Source: Marsupella aquatica
Lineage: Eukaryota; Marchantiophyta
Direction: 5' to 3'
Length of the DNA stretch: 64,000 nucleotides
Assembly: GCA_973895155.1 (NCBI GenBank)
Contig: OZ316899.1
Coordinates: forward strand, 8,804,001 to 8,868,000
Below, piece after piece: positions 54,318-64,000 of the stretch (the first letter of the stretch is position 1; every line of letters starts with the position of its first letter). Below the pieces are notes generated by a model, which searched no databases, was not told where the DNA came from, and saw nothing but the letters and a program-made list of their open reading frames with translations. The position numbers and the translations under genes are program-made.

Positions 54318-57300
54318 TCCAACCCCGTACCCGTAACCTGCACCCCGTGCACGCTTGGCATAACGTGTTTGGCTTGACATTGATACTTGCACACGAGACT
54401 CATACATGCATTCATACATAACAGAAATCTTGATTTACATGACAGAATTGAGGGGAAAGGATTTTATTCATATATGATCCTACACTTACGATAGGGTGAC
54501 CCGACACCTCGTGAATGAACGGGCCCAAGGCCGAGGAGTATACACTACAACGGAGCCCGGCTCCGCACTCGCCCGGCGAGCTTAGTCGTATACCCTCCCC
54601 TCGGCACTCCGGCACTTCACCGAGTTTGGGACTCCCCGCGCGTACCGCAAATGGCCAACTTCTGAATCTAAACCCCCCCCCCCCCTTGCTTGTACCGGGG
54701 GGCTGCTAAATACTAAGGGCTGAGGACCAGCCTAGCCTCGTGCCCAAATCTATGCTAACTTATATCCTCGCTAAGCTGGTTATGGCTTGTCCTATTAGTC
54801 TAACCTATTCTACACAGCCTGGCTAATGTGTCAGCGCTGCTATCTTCTGGCCGGCACTTGTCCTAACAGCCTGTTTTAGCTACTCCTAGTTCTATTCTAA
54901 GCCTAACCCTCCGCTAATGCCTAGTGCGCTTGCCAGAGCCGTCCGAGTGGGAGCGGCCATCCCGCTGCCTACGGAGTCTGTCGTTGTCCATCTTGAGGAG
55001 TTGGACTTGGTCTAGCAAAGATTTGTTCTCTCGCTTCGCCGCGTCCGTCTCCTCAGCTACCTCTTGGCATGCCTCTTCCAGTTGCTGGGCGTCGCTCGTC
55101 AACTTGTCCACCATCTGCTTCTGCTTCTTGACTTTGGCTTGAAGCCGCGCTACTTTGGCCTGTAGGGCGGCAATCTCTGCAGTGTCATGCTGGGCCCGCT
55201 CTTGGGCCTCCTCCAGGTCTTTTTGCCAAATGATAGTTTGATTCTTCAAATTGTCAATCTGGGTCCGGAGCCGTGCAATCTTGGCCTCCTTCCTAGCTTT
55301 GGCCTGTTCGGCTAAGGCGGTAAGGGCGTGCACATTTGCTAACAACTCATCGGCGGTTGCAACCTTGGGTCGTAGTTGCAGAAGCTCAGCCTCTTGAGTC
55401 TCAATTTAGGTACGCGGACTCAACCCGTACCGCTCTATCCTCTGAAGGGCCTCCGACTGGGCCCGACCTGCCTTTACTACGGTAACCAACTCCTGATTGA
55501 AGAAGTAGGCTACCTTCCGGGCCATGAACTCCCCGGTATCCCAGGCAATCTGTTGGGAGAAATCTCCCAAAAGCCAGTTCAAAAATGTACCCGGTACAAA
55601 GAGTTCCGGGTGGTCCAGGTTGTGCCTGTCCGGAGTTAGGCACGGGCAGACGTCAACTCGCGTGGGAGCTGAGGTAGTGACATCCAGCCCTGGGATGTAG
55701 TGTTGGAAGGGGCTGGAGTGTCCTCCCCCATTATCGTGTTGTCCTCTGGAATAGCCACCGGTGGGTCTTCTGGATCCACGGGCTCGGTCAAGGCCTCCAC
55801 CACCCCGACTTCTACACTTATCCCGGCCTGGTTGATTGTGTCTAAGGTTGCGATCACTGCCTCGTCCGGTACCTCTTCGGCCACGGCTACGGCTACTTGT
55901 GGAGGTGGGGTGGGTGAGGCATGCGTGGCCGCCAGACTTTGGGCCTCGGGTTGAGGCCGTCTCTCCAAGGCCGGGAAGACCCCCTTAGTCAGAACCAACT
56001 TAGTTACGTTGGCCCGGGGAAGGGTTCGTTGATCAAACCGGGCGTACCACTTGAGAATGATCTTGATATAGCTCGCAAAATACGCCTTCCCGCCGATGTA
56101 CAGCGCCTTCCTTCACCGTTCCATCTCTTCATGGAACTTCTTAGCGAAGTACGATGCCCACTTCCTAGGTCAATAGTTCTCAACCTGAATAACCTGGGCA
56201 GCGGAGATCTTGCCCCGGGGTTCCATCATGTGGAGGGCGTACCTCTGGAACTCCAGCCGCTTGGCTATCTCAAGGATGAGGCAGGTCCTCATCACAAACC
56301 CATTGTCTACTGACCCCTCGGAGGGAAAACTTGAGGATTGGTACTTGGCTCCTTTGCCCCCGGGAACCCGTGATTCGACTCGTTGATCTCCCTCGGGTAG
56401 CCCAAAGATCATCCTGAGCGGCTCCTCTATGAGGGACATATTCCTCCCCCGTAGCCGAGTCTGCTGATGGGCATCATCATAATTCTTGACAAACTCCGTC
56501 ATGTCCTCCCCGTAGTACCTGCAGGTGTTCCAAGGGAGAGAGGCGAGGTGCTCGAACCCTTGAGTCTTCTAGTACACCACATGTTTGGGGTGGAGGATGT
56601 TCTTATGCACGTTCTACCCCATGCGGTGCATTATCACCTTGGCCGCGGCTACCGTGGCCATGGTTAACCCGGATACAGTTGCGGGTTCCTTCCTCTTCTT
56701 TCCCCGAGACTGGCTCCCGTGATGGCTCGGAGAGGGTGACATCTCCCCATCCTCCCGATCGGGTATGGGTAGTGCCACCGCCATTAGTATTGGGGCGGGG
56801 GCGGCTACGGTCACCGTGTTGTCCACCGGAGCCGCTACTCGGGTTCGGGCTTGGGAGGGGGCGATGTAGTGCCGGCTCCCTGGGTGCTCACTCCTCTAGG
56901 CCGCCTGAGCAGGGGTGGGGTATCCTTGTCATCATTGTTGAGGTCCACAGTGTTGACGACGGATCGCACCTGTACGGGCGGGGCGACCGGCTAGGCTGAG
57001 GAGGAGCCTGAGCCTGAGCCGGTGTTGGTACAAGTACGGGCATGGGCTTGGCTGGGCCGGCACTGGTGGTTGATGGTCTGGTTCCCATGAAGTTTTGCAG
57101 GTGCCGATAGAGGTTTTCCGAAGCAAGTGTAGACGGCCTTGTTGACCGGGTAGTGTTGAACTCGCTGTTGATGATGGCCTGGACCCGAGCGGGGATGTGG
57201 TCGAAGTGGTGTCGCTGTAAGTTGATCGTGCCCGGGATAGTGAAGACCCGCATCCGGAAGCCGAAGCAATGCCTCCCAGAAGCCGATGTATTTTTCCCCC

Positions 57301-57993
57301 GTCGAAGAAGTACCCTGATATTTCTTTGGGTCGGTAAAGCTTGCTCTGGGATGGGTAATCAAAGTTAAGGAGATAGTGGTGGTGGCCTGCTAGGCGGATG
57401 GCTCTCTCATACTCGTGTTTGATTTCGTATCAGCGCGGGTTGGTGTGTTTTAATGAGTCGGCCAAATGCCCCCGATAGACAAGAACTGCATCCAAAATCG
57501 TATGGCCGAACTGGAAAGGATCATGTGTGACATTCAGAGGAGATAGAAGGCAACTAAGGATGGGCGAGAGAACTGGGGTCAAAGCTGGCGCGTGGACTGA
57601 AGAACTGGTGCACTGCAAAGGATTGGCCCCCTTTTTATACCCTGAGAGCTTGTCGGTCGCCCGACGCCTCCTTGTTGCTTATAGGCCGAGCCTTTCACGC
57701 TTGTAGTGTACCGGCCACTCCGCCAGTCCGGGTCAGTGCGTGTCAATGGCCATCTCCTGGAGTTTGTTATACGGACCCGAGGGAGGGGGGCCCATTACAT
57801 GCTCACAACCGGGCGTGCAAATGGCAACCCGCCACCAGCCCAAACACGAATGCCCCTTATTGACTAATGATTTCCTACTCATAATGGCTACCTAAATACT
57901 GTCGTTACGCTAATAATTATGGCCTGAGATACCCCTAACACACGTGCTAAGCGTGGTTAGGCCAAATCACTCATTACCCACCGTACCGGCGGC
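54318..57993 (-). mobile_element. Main part of the unclassified ~4-kb element inserted in element 3
   Basis: Together with 31622-31910 this forms an element of about 4 kb. It is flanked by the 5-bp duplication GTCAC and has imperfect inverted ends (GCCATCGG... and GCCGCCGG...). It carries one decayed minus-strand gene (54914-57362). The 5-bp duplication fits an LTR retroelement, but I could not identify LTRs, RT or integrase. A run of 13 or more C lies at about 54667-54682. The class stays open: a gutted retroelement (LARD-like) or a DNA transposon. Confidence 0.6.
54914..57362 (-). pseudogene. Gag-like or element-encoded protein with C-terminal coiled coil, decayed
   Basis: The minus-strand frame begins near 57362. 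One frame stays usable from 56826 to 55636 despite stops near 56614, 56570, 56170 and 56120. Parts in order: a region with FDHIPARVQAIINSEF (57180), a Pro/Ala-rich linker, a basic patch (SRGKKRKEP), then MSLIEEPLRMIFGLPEGD and VMRTCLILEIAKRLEFQRY. A low-complexity Pro/Ala/Val region follows. After a frameshift comes a 143-residue frame (55345-54914) that is almost entirely coiled coil with repeated LQAKVARLQAKV heptads and a basic end. This layout resembles gag-like proteins of gutted plant retroelements. No catalytic domain is present. Confidence 0.5.
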
Positions 57994-57998
57994 GTCAC
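57994..57998. repeat. Target-site duplication GTCAC, right copy
   Basis: It matches 31617-31621 and lies at the break in the element 3 transposase gene. Confidence 0.7.
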
Positions 57999-60513
57999 AC
58001 CTGTCATGTTCGCAGATCTTAAAGCCAGCTCAAAGATAGTGGGTCCAGTTCCCCGATGTAATCCTCGACCGTATGCAGTGTAAGCTGCTATCTGACATAC
58101 GGCTTGGTTTTGGTCAGTTTTGCATCCCTCCATGAGGCCAACCCGCTTCTTCATTTGCCACGTCTTCATGCCTGCATGCATTGATTCCAAACCAGTACAA
58201 TTTGGAATCATACTTGCCTCCTGAGCACTCTTGCTCTGTCACCGGCAATGAATAAATATATTTAGCACCTACAATAATTTGCGATAAGTATTAGTTGTAT
58301 TTCCGCTATCTGTACTCTAACTATTAGTAGCGCCTGGCGCTATTAAATCTATTGCATCAATGTCATGTTGGTAGTTGCAAAAGTCTCCTTGTTCACACTA
58401 GCGCTTGGCGCTACTATACCGGACCAAGGAATTGGACTTCGAGTACTCATTTTCCATAGTAGCGTCGGGCACTATTACAAAATATTGATAACAGACTATC
58501 GTGAATCTAAGAAAAGACTTACCAGTCTTATGAAGTTTCCCCACTATCTCCAACGGACCACCCACCATGAGAGCCATCCTTGCAACATTCAAAGCTTCCC
58601 CTGATGGCAATTTCTAGCTCGCCACCAGTCGTCGATCTCTCTTGACATACGATATGCTTCCAAAAATGTTTTTGCGTTACAAAGACCGTCCCACATCTTC
58701 TTGTGTTCTTCGAGTTTTCCTTCTGGAACACCTTGGCGTGAATGCCGATAAAATGACTGATAAAAATGAAATGCATCTGATCGCTCTCGGTCAGGATCAG
58801 GTACCCCATTGAAGAAAACATTTCACACCACATTCCAACCCGCCTGGGCATTGTCCGCCATGAATCCTTGAATTTGAATGTTCTCCAAGCCATTTTCACT
58901 TGCAACTTCTATCATCAATCGCCAAGCTCTCTCTAAGGACTTGGTGTCTTTAGCTTTTAACTCACAAGTGAAAATTGTACAAAGTGCCCGATAGTGATGA
59001 TCATATACATGAACACTAAAGGTTAGCCAGTCTGATGTAATTATGTGCATGATGTCAAACTCACCCATGACCCCTCCAATGAACCACTAGGCTGCATTTT
59101 CCGGAGAAGGTCGATCCCAGATCCTTCCCCTTGCACAGTCATCTTGAAGATGTGAGCACTTTTGTCTCAACATCCTTGGCCTGGAAGCAAATACCTTATG
59201 AAGAAATGGAAGTCTCACACACTTTTGCATCCGCACCAAATATTTGAGCTCACCTTTACCTTTCTGGTCTTGCCTCACACTTTGTAGAACAGAGGTAAAC
59301 TTTTGTGGGGTAGCAACAACCATGAGAGACTCCCAGATCTCCTTCTCCCCTTCCAAAGACATTTCCTTGATGGAATCCTCATAGAGGGCATTGGTTAAAG
59401 AGTCTGTAGCCGCATTTTTATCCCAGTGGGCGTAGCTCGTGGATTTGCCTGGAACTCCTTTGCGAGGTGAGTCTTAGTGACCTTTTCAGCCTCTCTAGAC
59501 CACACCCGACGAGTGGGATGGTTGTGAAATTCCATGTGTACAGCCAGCCGGGACATATACGCCAAATGTGTTGAATCCACTTTGGCTAAAGGATACATAT
59601 AGAACATCATGCTTGGACACGACCTTGTACACATCGGAGGTTCTTGGCAATGGTGACAGACAATACCACCTTGCGGGATGAGTTCTCCAACTCAAAAGGG
59701 TCTCGAGAGTTTTGGTGTTCTTGCCCAAACTTGGTTGTTCCTAGTCTTTTTGTCTCTCCAAAATTGACAGGAGTTGTTCCGACATTCAAGAGAACCGGTA
59801 CACTTAACCTTTCCAAAATCCCACATCTTCTTTGGTAAAACATTTGAAGATGTTTTGATGATGCGCGTCCAGTAATAGCAATCCTTCCCGTGGTCCATGT
59901 CCTTCAGCCGTTCCCCTTTTGAATTCACGCAATCGACTAGAGGCAACTCAAACACTACATTCCCGTTGTATGTCATCAGGAGACTGGGAACTATGTGATG
60001 CATGAAATCCTTCTCCCTAATGAAACGAGATAACTTGCTATGCCCCTTTGATTTTAGGATAGCATCCATCGCACTTTGCCGATATACAATTGGAACTTCT
60101 CGAACCTCCATCTTCACAACCAAGGGATCCACTGGGACCCTTTTTGGGACATCAAATGAAAGGGGAGAATTTTTTCCCTCTTCTTCTGAAGTGTCTGAGA
60201 CATTGACAACATCGACACCACCGGAAATAGGACATGGATCTGCCAATGCTTGAGAATCTTCCAAAACAAAGACCTCGTATACTTTATCTGGGTACATCAT
60301 CCAAAACATAAGACCATCAACGACATCATAGAAGATGGTATTTCCTTTTGAATTCTTAGGGAGAAGGGACACAGAGAGAATACACTGTTTTGAAATATCA
60401 AATCTTATCCCCAAGTATTCATCCAAAACTCCTCTTGACTGAGATTCAGGGGAAACGATAACCGTGACGACATCCCGCATGTCCTTGCATGTAACTACAA
60501 TTGATTCTCCCAT
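57999..60513 (-). pseudogene. MULE transposase of element 3, N-terminal and catalytic half
   Basis: The start is the ATG at 60513 (MGESIVVTCKDMRDVVTV). It follows the same order as elements 1 and 2: acidic linker, RQSAMDAILKSKGHSKLSRF, YNGNVVFELP, Cys cluster (CTGSLECRNNSCQFW), GIVCHHC...EFHNHP finger, then HVYDHHYRALC, FMADNAQAGW and SDAFHFYQSFYRHS of the catalytic core. Stops lie near 59692 (TGA) and at 58823-58825 (TGA where element 1 has CGC and element 2 AGG). The intron 58236-58522 holds three palindromes. The gene breaks at ELALRSANMTG and continues at 31621. No methyltransferase-like partner is found to its right, so element 3 has lost that half. Confidence 0.83.
58328..58474. repeat. 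Palindrome cluster in the element 3 transposase intron (3 sites)
   Basis: TAGCGCCTGGCGCTA (58328), TAGCGCTTGGCGCTA (58399) and TAGCGTCGGGCACTA (58460). Confidence 0.9.
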
Positions 60514-61530
60514 TTTAGCAAAAGAGAATAATGGATGCCTCACTTCGCCAATCGGTTTAAGGCTTGTTTGATGTAATAGCTGTCTAAATTATAAAATTAG
60601 AAATAATGGAAAATTTTAAAATTTTTGTAGTTAGAAATAGATTAAACATAGCCAATTAATCTACTTTTAGATATACGTAAGGTTAAGACTTAAGATAGGC
60701 ACATTACTAGACACTACCCCGAGTACTTAGTAAGCATTGCCCTGCTCGGGAACTCTCCCATCTCAAGGAGCCAAGCTCCATAACCTACTTGATATTCTGA
60801 AGAGGCCACTTGACTGTGACTTTGCGTTTCCATTACTTAAATCTAAGCGGAGGGTTGAGAAGAGCAAGGGAGAACACTGTTTGTATTCTTGTGGTGCAAT
60901 CGGAAATTTTGTTGCTAAGTTTTGACCACGGAAGGCAAAAGCATCAAGGTGCAACGGCACAAAGGCATTTCAGCGCAATGGAGTTTTGGTGTCAAGGCGC
61001 AAAAATTCCATGACATTTTAGGGTCAGTAGCGTTTCAGCACAACACAGACCAACGTCGCAACGTGGTTTCATTGTAAACAACCTTCACGTTTTGGAGTAT
61101 AAGCGGAACGGTGTAATTGCGCAATGACACTTTGACGTGTTCTGCCCAGCCGCTTTTATATTCACGACTTTGACTTACGCCTCGACTATGGCAACGACAG
61201 GAGAGGAAGTAGAAGGAGTTACAGCCGGGGTCCCTCTACCGAAAGCTGTCCCTGTGATTCACCCCACTTTAAAGAGAAGTCTGGATGTTCTAAAAGAATC
61301 CTTGGACGTGATGCACTTGAGTAAGTTACTTACTCTACCTTGGTCCGTGACTTCACCTAGCTACTTAAAAGATTAGTAATTTATGTCGTGTAATGAGTTG
61401 TACATATGACGTTAATACAACGTTAATAAATAAATCAATAAATTTGAAGACGTAAGATGTGAATGTGCTTTGTTGAGTTGGATGTTAAGTTTGCATCCGA
61501 GTATGTGGACGCTAATCACATGAGTTTGCA
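60514..61530. other. Spacer right of element 3, no gene supported
   Basis: No palindromes and no transposon ends are recognised. A short plus-strand frame at 61186-61375 (ATG at 61186, possible GTAAGT donor near 61320) could be an exon, but nothing supports a function. Confidence 0.5.
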
Positions 61531-62284
61531 TCAGTAATTTACCTTCTCTAGAATTTTGTCCCCAATGGTGTCTGGTCGATATCGTGGAAGGCCACACGGT
61601 TCCTTCGGGCAATGAGTGTGCTTAGCATACTCCTTTCTATACAAGATGCAACTAGCGGGGCACATATGGATAGTCTCCAAAGCCAATCCAATGGAGACAA
61701 GTAACTTCTTAGCCTCCCTCACACATTCAGGAAGAGTGTTTGGTTGGGGCAAGAATTTCTTGCGGAACAACTGCAATAGTGCCTCTGTATGGACATCCGA
61801 ACCATTGAAAACTCCTTGCAAATTTAACATCAAGAGAGTGGCACCCAACCTGCATTTGCAAAACCACAATTAGTTCATCAAAATGGAACATGAGGTACTA
61901 CTTGCAATTACACTCTCAAAATCAGAGAAGTCATAGGCTTCTCTACCTCGAGGTTGGAGAACCCTCAAATAGTGGAGTTCTGGCTTCTGATTTGAGCTGG
62001 TCCCAATCCTCCTGGTCTACTTCCATAGTAGGGTGATCAGCGTCAGGTGCATGTGGTCCAAAGTGAATGTCAACCAGGTGGGCAAAAGCTTCCTCTTCAA
62101 GAATAGGTGCAGGCCACTCATCCTCTACATCATCATCAAACTTGACATCATATGCATCATGGTACTCATCATCATCGTCCTCCACATCATCATCATCATC
62201 CACATCATGGACATCATCATCATCATCATCACTGAAATGTAATGTGGCTCGAGCGCGGAAGGCACGGGCGGATGTAGTCATCAT
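61531..62284 (-). pseudogene. CACTA transposase (Transposase_21/TNPD type), N-terminal part
   Basis: The minus-strand exon 62284-61947 encodes a long Asp-rich acidic region (DDDDDDVHDVDDDDD) and ends LFEGSPTSR. A GT-AG intron (61850-61946) follows. The next exon (61849-61531) reads LGATLLMLNLQGVFNGSD, LPQPNTLPECVREAKKLL, LALETIHMCPASCILYRKEY and CPKEPCGLPRY. The TLP...EAKK...HxCPxxCxLYxKEY...CP pattern is the N-terminal signature of plant En/Spm TNPD transposases, which cut CACTA ends. The catalytic remainder is missing downstream. The acidic stretch comes from a GAT/ATC trinucleotide repeat at about 62100-62230. Confidence 0.83.
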
Positions 62285-62459
62285 GGATGGGTGTTGTGTA
62301 GGAGTAATATTGGCACCATCCTACATATATAAGTAAGCAATTTCCAATGCAAACTCATAATTAGACAAAGAGTTCCATGAAGGGTGCAATGAAGCTCAAA
62401 TAATGATATGTGCAAGGAATGTCATGTATTGAATAGGTGATGTACATATTAAGTTGTGA

Positions 62460-63318
62460 TCAATGCCAATCATAATCTACAAAAATCTCATCTCTTGCTC
62501 TAATGGTGCGGGTGGCATGCGTTAAGACATAATGTGTGCATGCCATGGGCAAACGTGGGTGACATGCATCATGGTACTCATGCCACTCAGCGTTTGGCCT
62601 AAACCCTAAACGCCGACACATAGTGCTATTGATGTAGCCTGCCAAGTTTCCCGTGCGAGGTGGATAACCATCCATCTGAGAATACCTAGGGTCCATCTTC
62701 AGTGACATGCCATATCAACCAAAGGTTGGACACTATCGGGACAAGATTTGCCATCTCTAGGCCAAATACTTTGGCCCATAGAATGGGAACAACTGAGGTA
62801 AATCGTCAGGGGCACACCCATGAGGGACCACTATATCCACAAGTGCAAAAACGCCAAGGCCAACGTCAAGTCCCAATGTGGACGGGAGGAGACGGCCGAC
62901 TCCAGACTATGATAGGTTCCATGACTGGAAGGTCGTCGGGGAGTCCAAACTGGGCAGGGAAGGAGTCCTTTATGATATCCAAGGCTCTCCCTCGCAACTG
63001 TCTCGCGACTCTCAAAGAAGGTGCATCAAGAAAAGGACAACGTGGCGGCACTATCCTAGGTGGACGAGACTCCATCGACCTCAGTGTAGTGGTCACCACT
63101 ACTCCCCTCTCAATAGGGTGCACTTGCACCACTCTCCCATCAAAAACACGGTCTATAGCCCTCAATGTGGCAGACAATGCTGATGGGGGTACTAGAGGGG
63201 TGATCGCACGCCTCGCAATCTCTCTCATGCTGTCCACGGCCGAAGGCACTACAATAGGAATCTGTCCACATGTGACCAGCAGGACAACTTCAGAATTTGC
63301 GTATGAAAGCATGAACAA
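62460..63318 (-). pseudogene. SET-domain protein fragment (lysine methyltransferase family)
   Basis: Two minus-strand frames adjoin. 63318-62866 is a basic region of unknown family. A shift near 62877 leads into GLDVGLGVFALVDI, the usual SET N-terminal signature (G-x-G-VFA). After a short gap with a TAG near 62770, the frame 62708-62460 gives GNLAGYINST, RPNAEW, LTHATRTIRARDEIFVDY. These match the SET C-terminal signature (N-x-x-x-x-x-N-A-E... I-x-x-x-E-I-F-V-D-Y). SET proteins transfer methyl groups to protein lysines using SAM. The cofactor-binding N(H/S) motif reads YINST. It lies between two parts of a CACTA transposase on the same strand, so it may be a captured host fragment. Confidence 0.65.
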
Positions 63319-63389
63319 CTACAACCTAGACAGCTTCTAGTTAGGTAAAAAATGAAAGCAACTAAATAATTGAAATGTTTAAACCTTAT

Positions 63390-64000
63390 ATTTACCTCTT
63401 GTGTGGGTGGTATATAACGATCGTGGATCCCTAAATGGCTAAGGACAGTGATCCTCTTGTGAGATACAACGCCCTTGCACCGCCTACATGGCAAGGCATC
63501 TTACAGATAGGTCCAATCCCCTGAATGGCAGCCATAGCATCTCCAAATCCCTCATCAGTCGTGATACTGGTGTGAGGGACTCAAGGATCTAGTATCTCTC
63601 CTTCTATCCCACCGATGTCTGCATCGGTGATGCTTGGACCGATGGCGCCTAGATGGTGAGTCATCCCTCCTCCTCTCCCGTGACTCATCGCTGAGGGGAT
63701 CAGCCCTCCTCCTGCCCCGGGAGTGATCCCTCCTCTCCTAGGAGTCATGGCTTGTCATTCTTGGGGACACATCCCTCCTCCCTGGTGACTCATCCCTCCT
63801 CCTCCTCCTCCGTTGTGACCCATCCCTGGATCCATGGCTCCTCCTCTCCTGGGACTCATCACTAGTCCCCCCCATGACTGATCTCTCCTCCTCCCCAACG
63901 ACTCATCCCTCTCCCTACTATGATGACCATGTTTGCATCGGTGACAAGTACCTCCATTATGATGGTCATAGTATGATGAGGAAGACCCATACGTCGCCAT
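63390..64000 (-). pseudogene. Gly/Arg-rich and Cys-containing upstream coding region, possibly CACTA N-terminus
   Basis: The minus strand from 64000 (an ATG at the window edge) encodes MATYGSSSSYY, a CHRCKHGH motif and a long Gly/Met/Arg-rich stretch from a CCTCCT-type simple repeat. Further on (63494-63390) it reads MPCRRCKGVVSHKRITVLSHLGIHDRYIPPTQE and stops at a good splice donor (GAG|GTAAATATAAGG). The C-x2-C...HLG...Y pattern resembles the transposase-associated finger at the start of many plant TNPD proteins. It could instead be the start of the SET gene. The frame breaks near 63750. Confidence 0.45.

Noticed and set aside
54660-54690. Poly-C run as a functional signal
   Set aside because: A single homopolymer in decayed DNA. 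It may also be a sequencing or assembly error.
32298-58474. Palindrome array read as a CRISPR array or transcription terminators
   Set aside because: Spacing is irregular (about 60 to several hundred bases), sites lie inside introns, there are no cas genes, and the setting is eukaryotic.
36260-60513. TGA/TAG in the MULE genes read as recoded or read-through codons
   Set aside because: Sister copies have ordinary sense codons at the same places, and frameshifts occur in the same genes. Decay explains both.
61137-61376. 79-codon frame with a good splice donor
   Set aside because: No partner exon or family could be found. Kept only as a note in the spacer entry.
1-64000. tRNA or rRNA genes
   Set aside because: I saw no cloverleaf-compatible A/B boxes or rRNA core sequences by eye. 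A covariance-model scan would settle it.

Overview
The window is repeat-dominated nuclear DNA from a streptophyte, most likely a land plant. Four things point there: Ty1/copia and Ty3/gypsy elements of plant type, CACTA (En/Spm) transposons with a plant-type Transposase_21 protein, an EDM2-like PHD protein, and MULE transposases with plant-type GT-AG introns. The species cannot be named. I see no rRNA, tRNA, CRISPR array or bacterial operon. No convincing single-copy host gene is left intact.

Layout. (1) 1-5837: a decayed Ty1/copia element with very short LTRs (140 bp), entered inside its 5' LTR. (2) 6140-23570: a decayed Ty3/gypsy element flanked by the 5-bp duplication AATTC. Its leader, between primer-binding site and gag, is split by an 8.5-kb CACTA transposon (8145-16619; target duplication GTG). 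The CACTA carries an EDM2-like PHD-finger gene and a CACTA-type DUF8039-like gene. The gypsy element ends in two tandem 3' LTR copies. (3) 23571-30480: intergenic, repeat-rich DNA with no gene I can support; it includes pieces also found inside the CACTA. (4) 30495-60513: a nest of related MULE transposons. Element 3's transposase gene (30495-31621 and 57999-60513) is interrupted by an unclassified ~4-kb element with a gag-like gene (31622-31910 and 54318-57993). That element is interrupted by element 2 (31911-54317), whose transposase gene is interrupted by element 1 (35539-47225). Coding frames and target-site duplications support each layer. (5) 61531-64000: a second CACTA transposase (minus strand) interleaved with a SET-domain coding fragment.

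The most unusual system is the MULE family of elements 1 and 2. Each is about 11 kb. Each carries a minus-strand MULE transposase (zinc cluster/HNHP, DD(E) core, SWIM finger), a divergent plus-strand gene joining (in element 1) a ParB-like DGNHR domain to a beta-class amino-methyltransferase-like domain, and a small third gene (orf3). About 39 copies of a 15-bp near-palindrome, TAGCGCC-N-GGCGCTA, sit in the introns, the shared divergent promoter and the 3' noncoding DNA of these elements. I found none in the retrotransposons or CACTA elements. A multi-gene MULE with a dispersed short motif recalls the Arabidopsis VANDAL elements, whose VANC proteins bind short repeated motifs and undo silencing. 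A similar role here for the ParB/methyltransferase-like protein is an inference.

All copies are broken. Many premature stops are CGA-to-TGA or CAG-to-TAG where a sister copy keeps the sense codon, as expected from deamination of methylated CG and CHG cytosines. The window therefore reads as a silenced graveyard of successive insertions.
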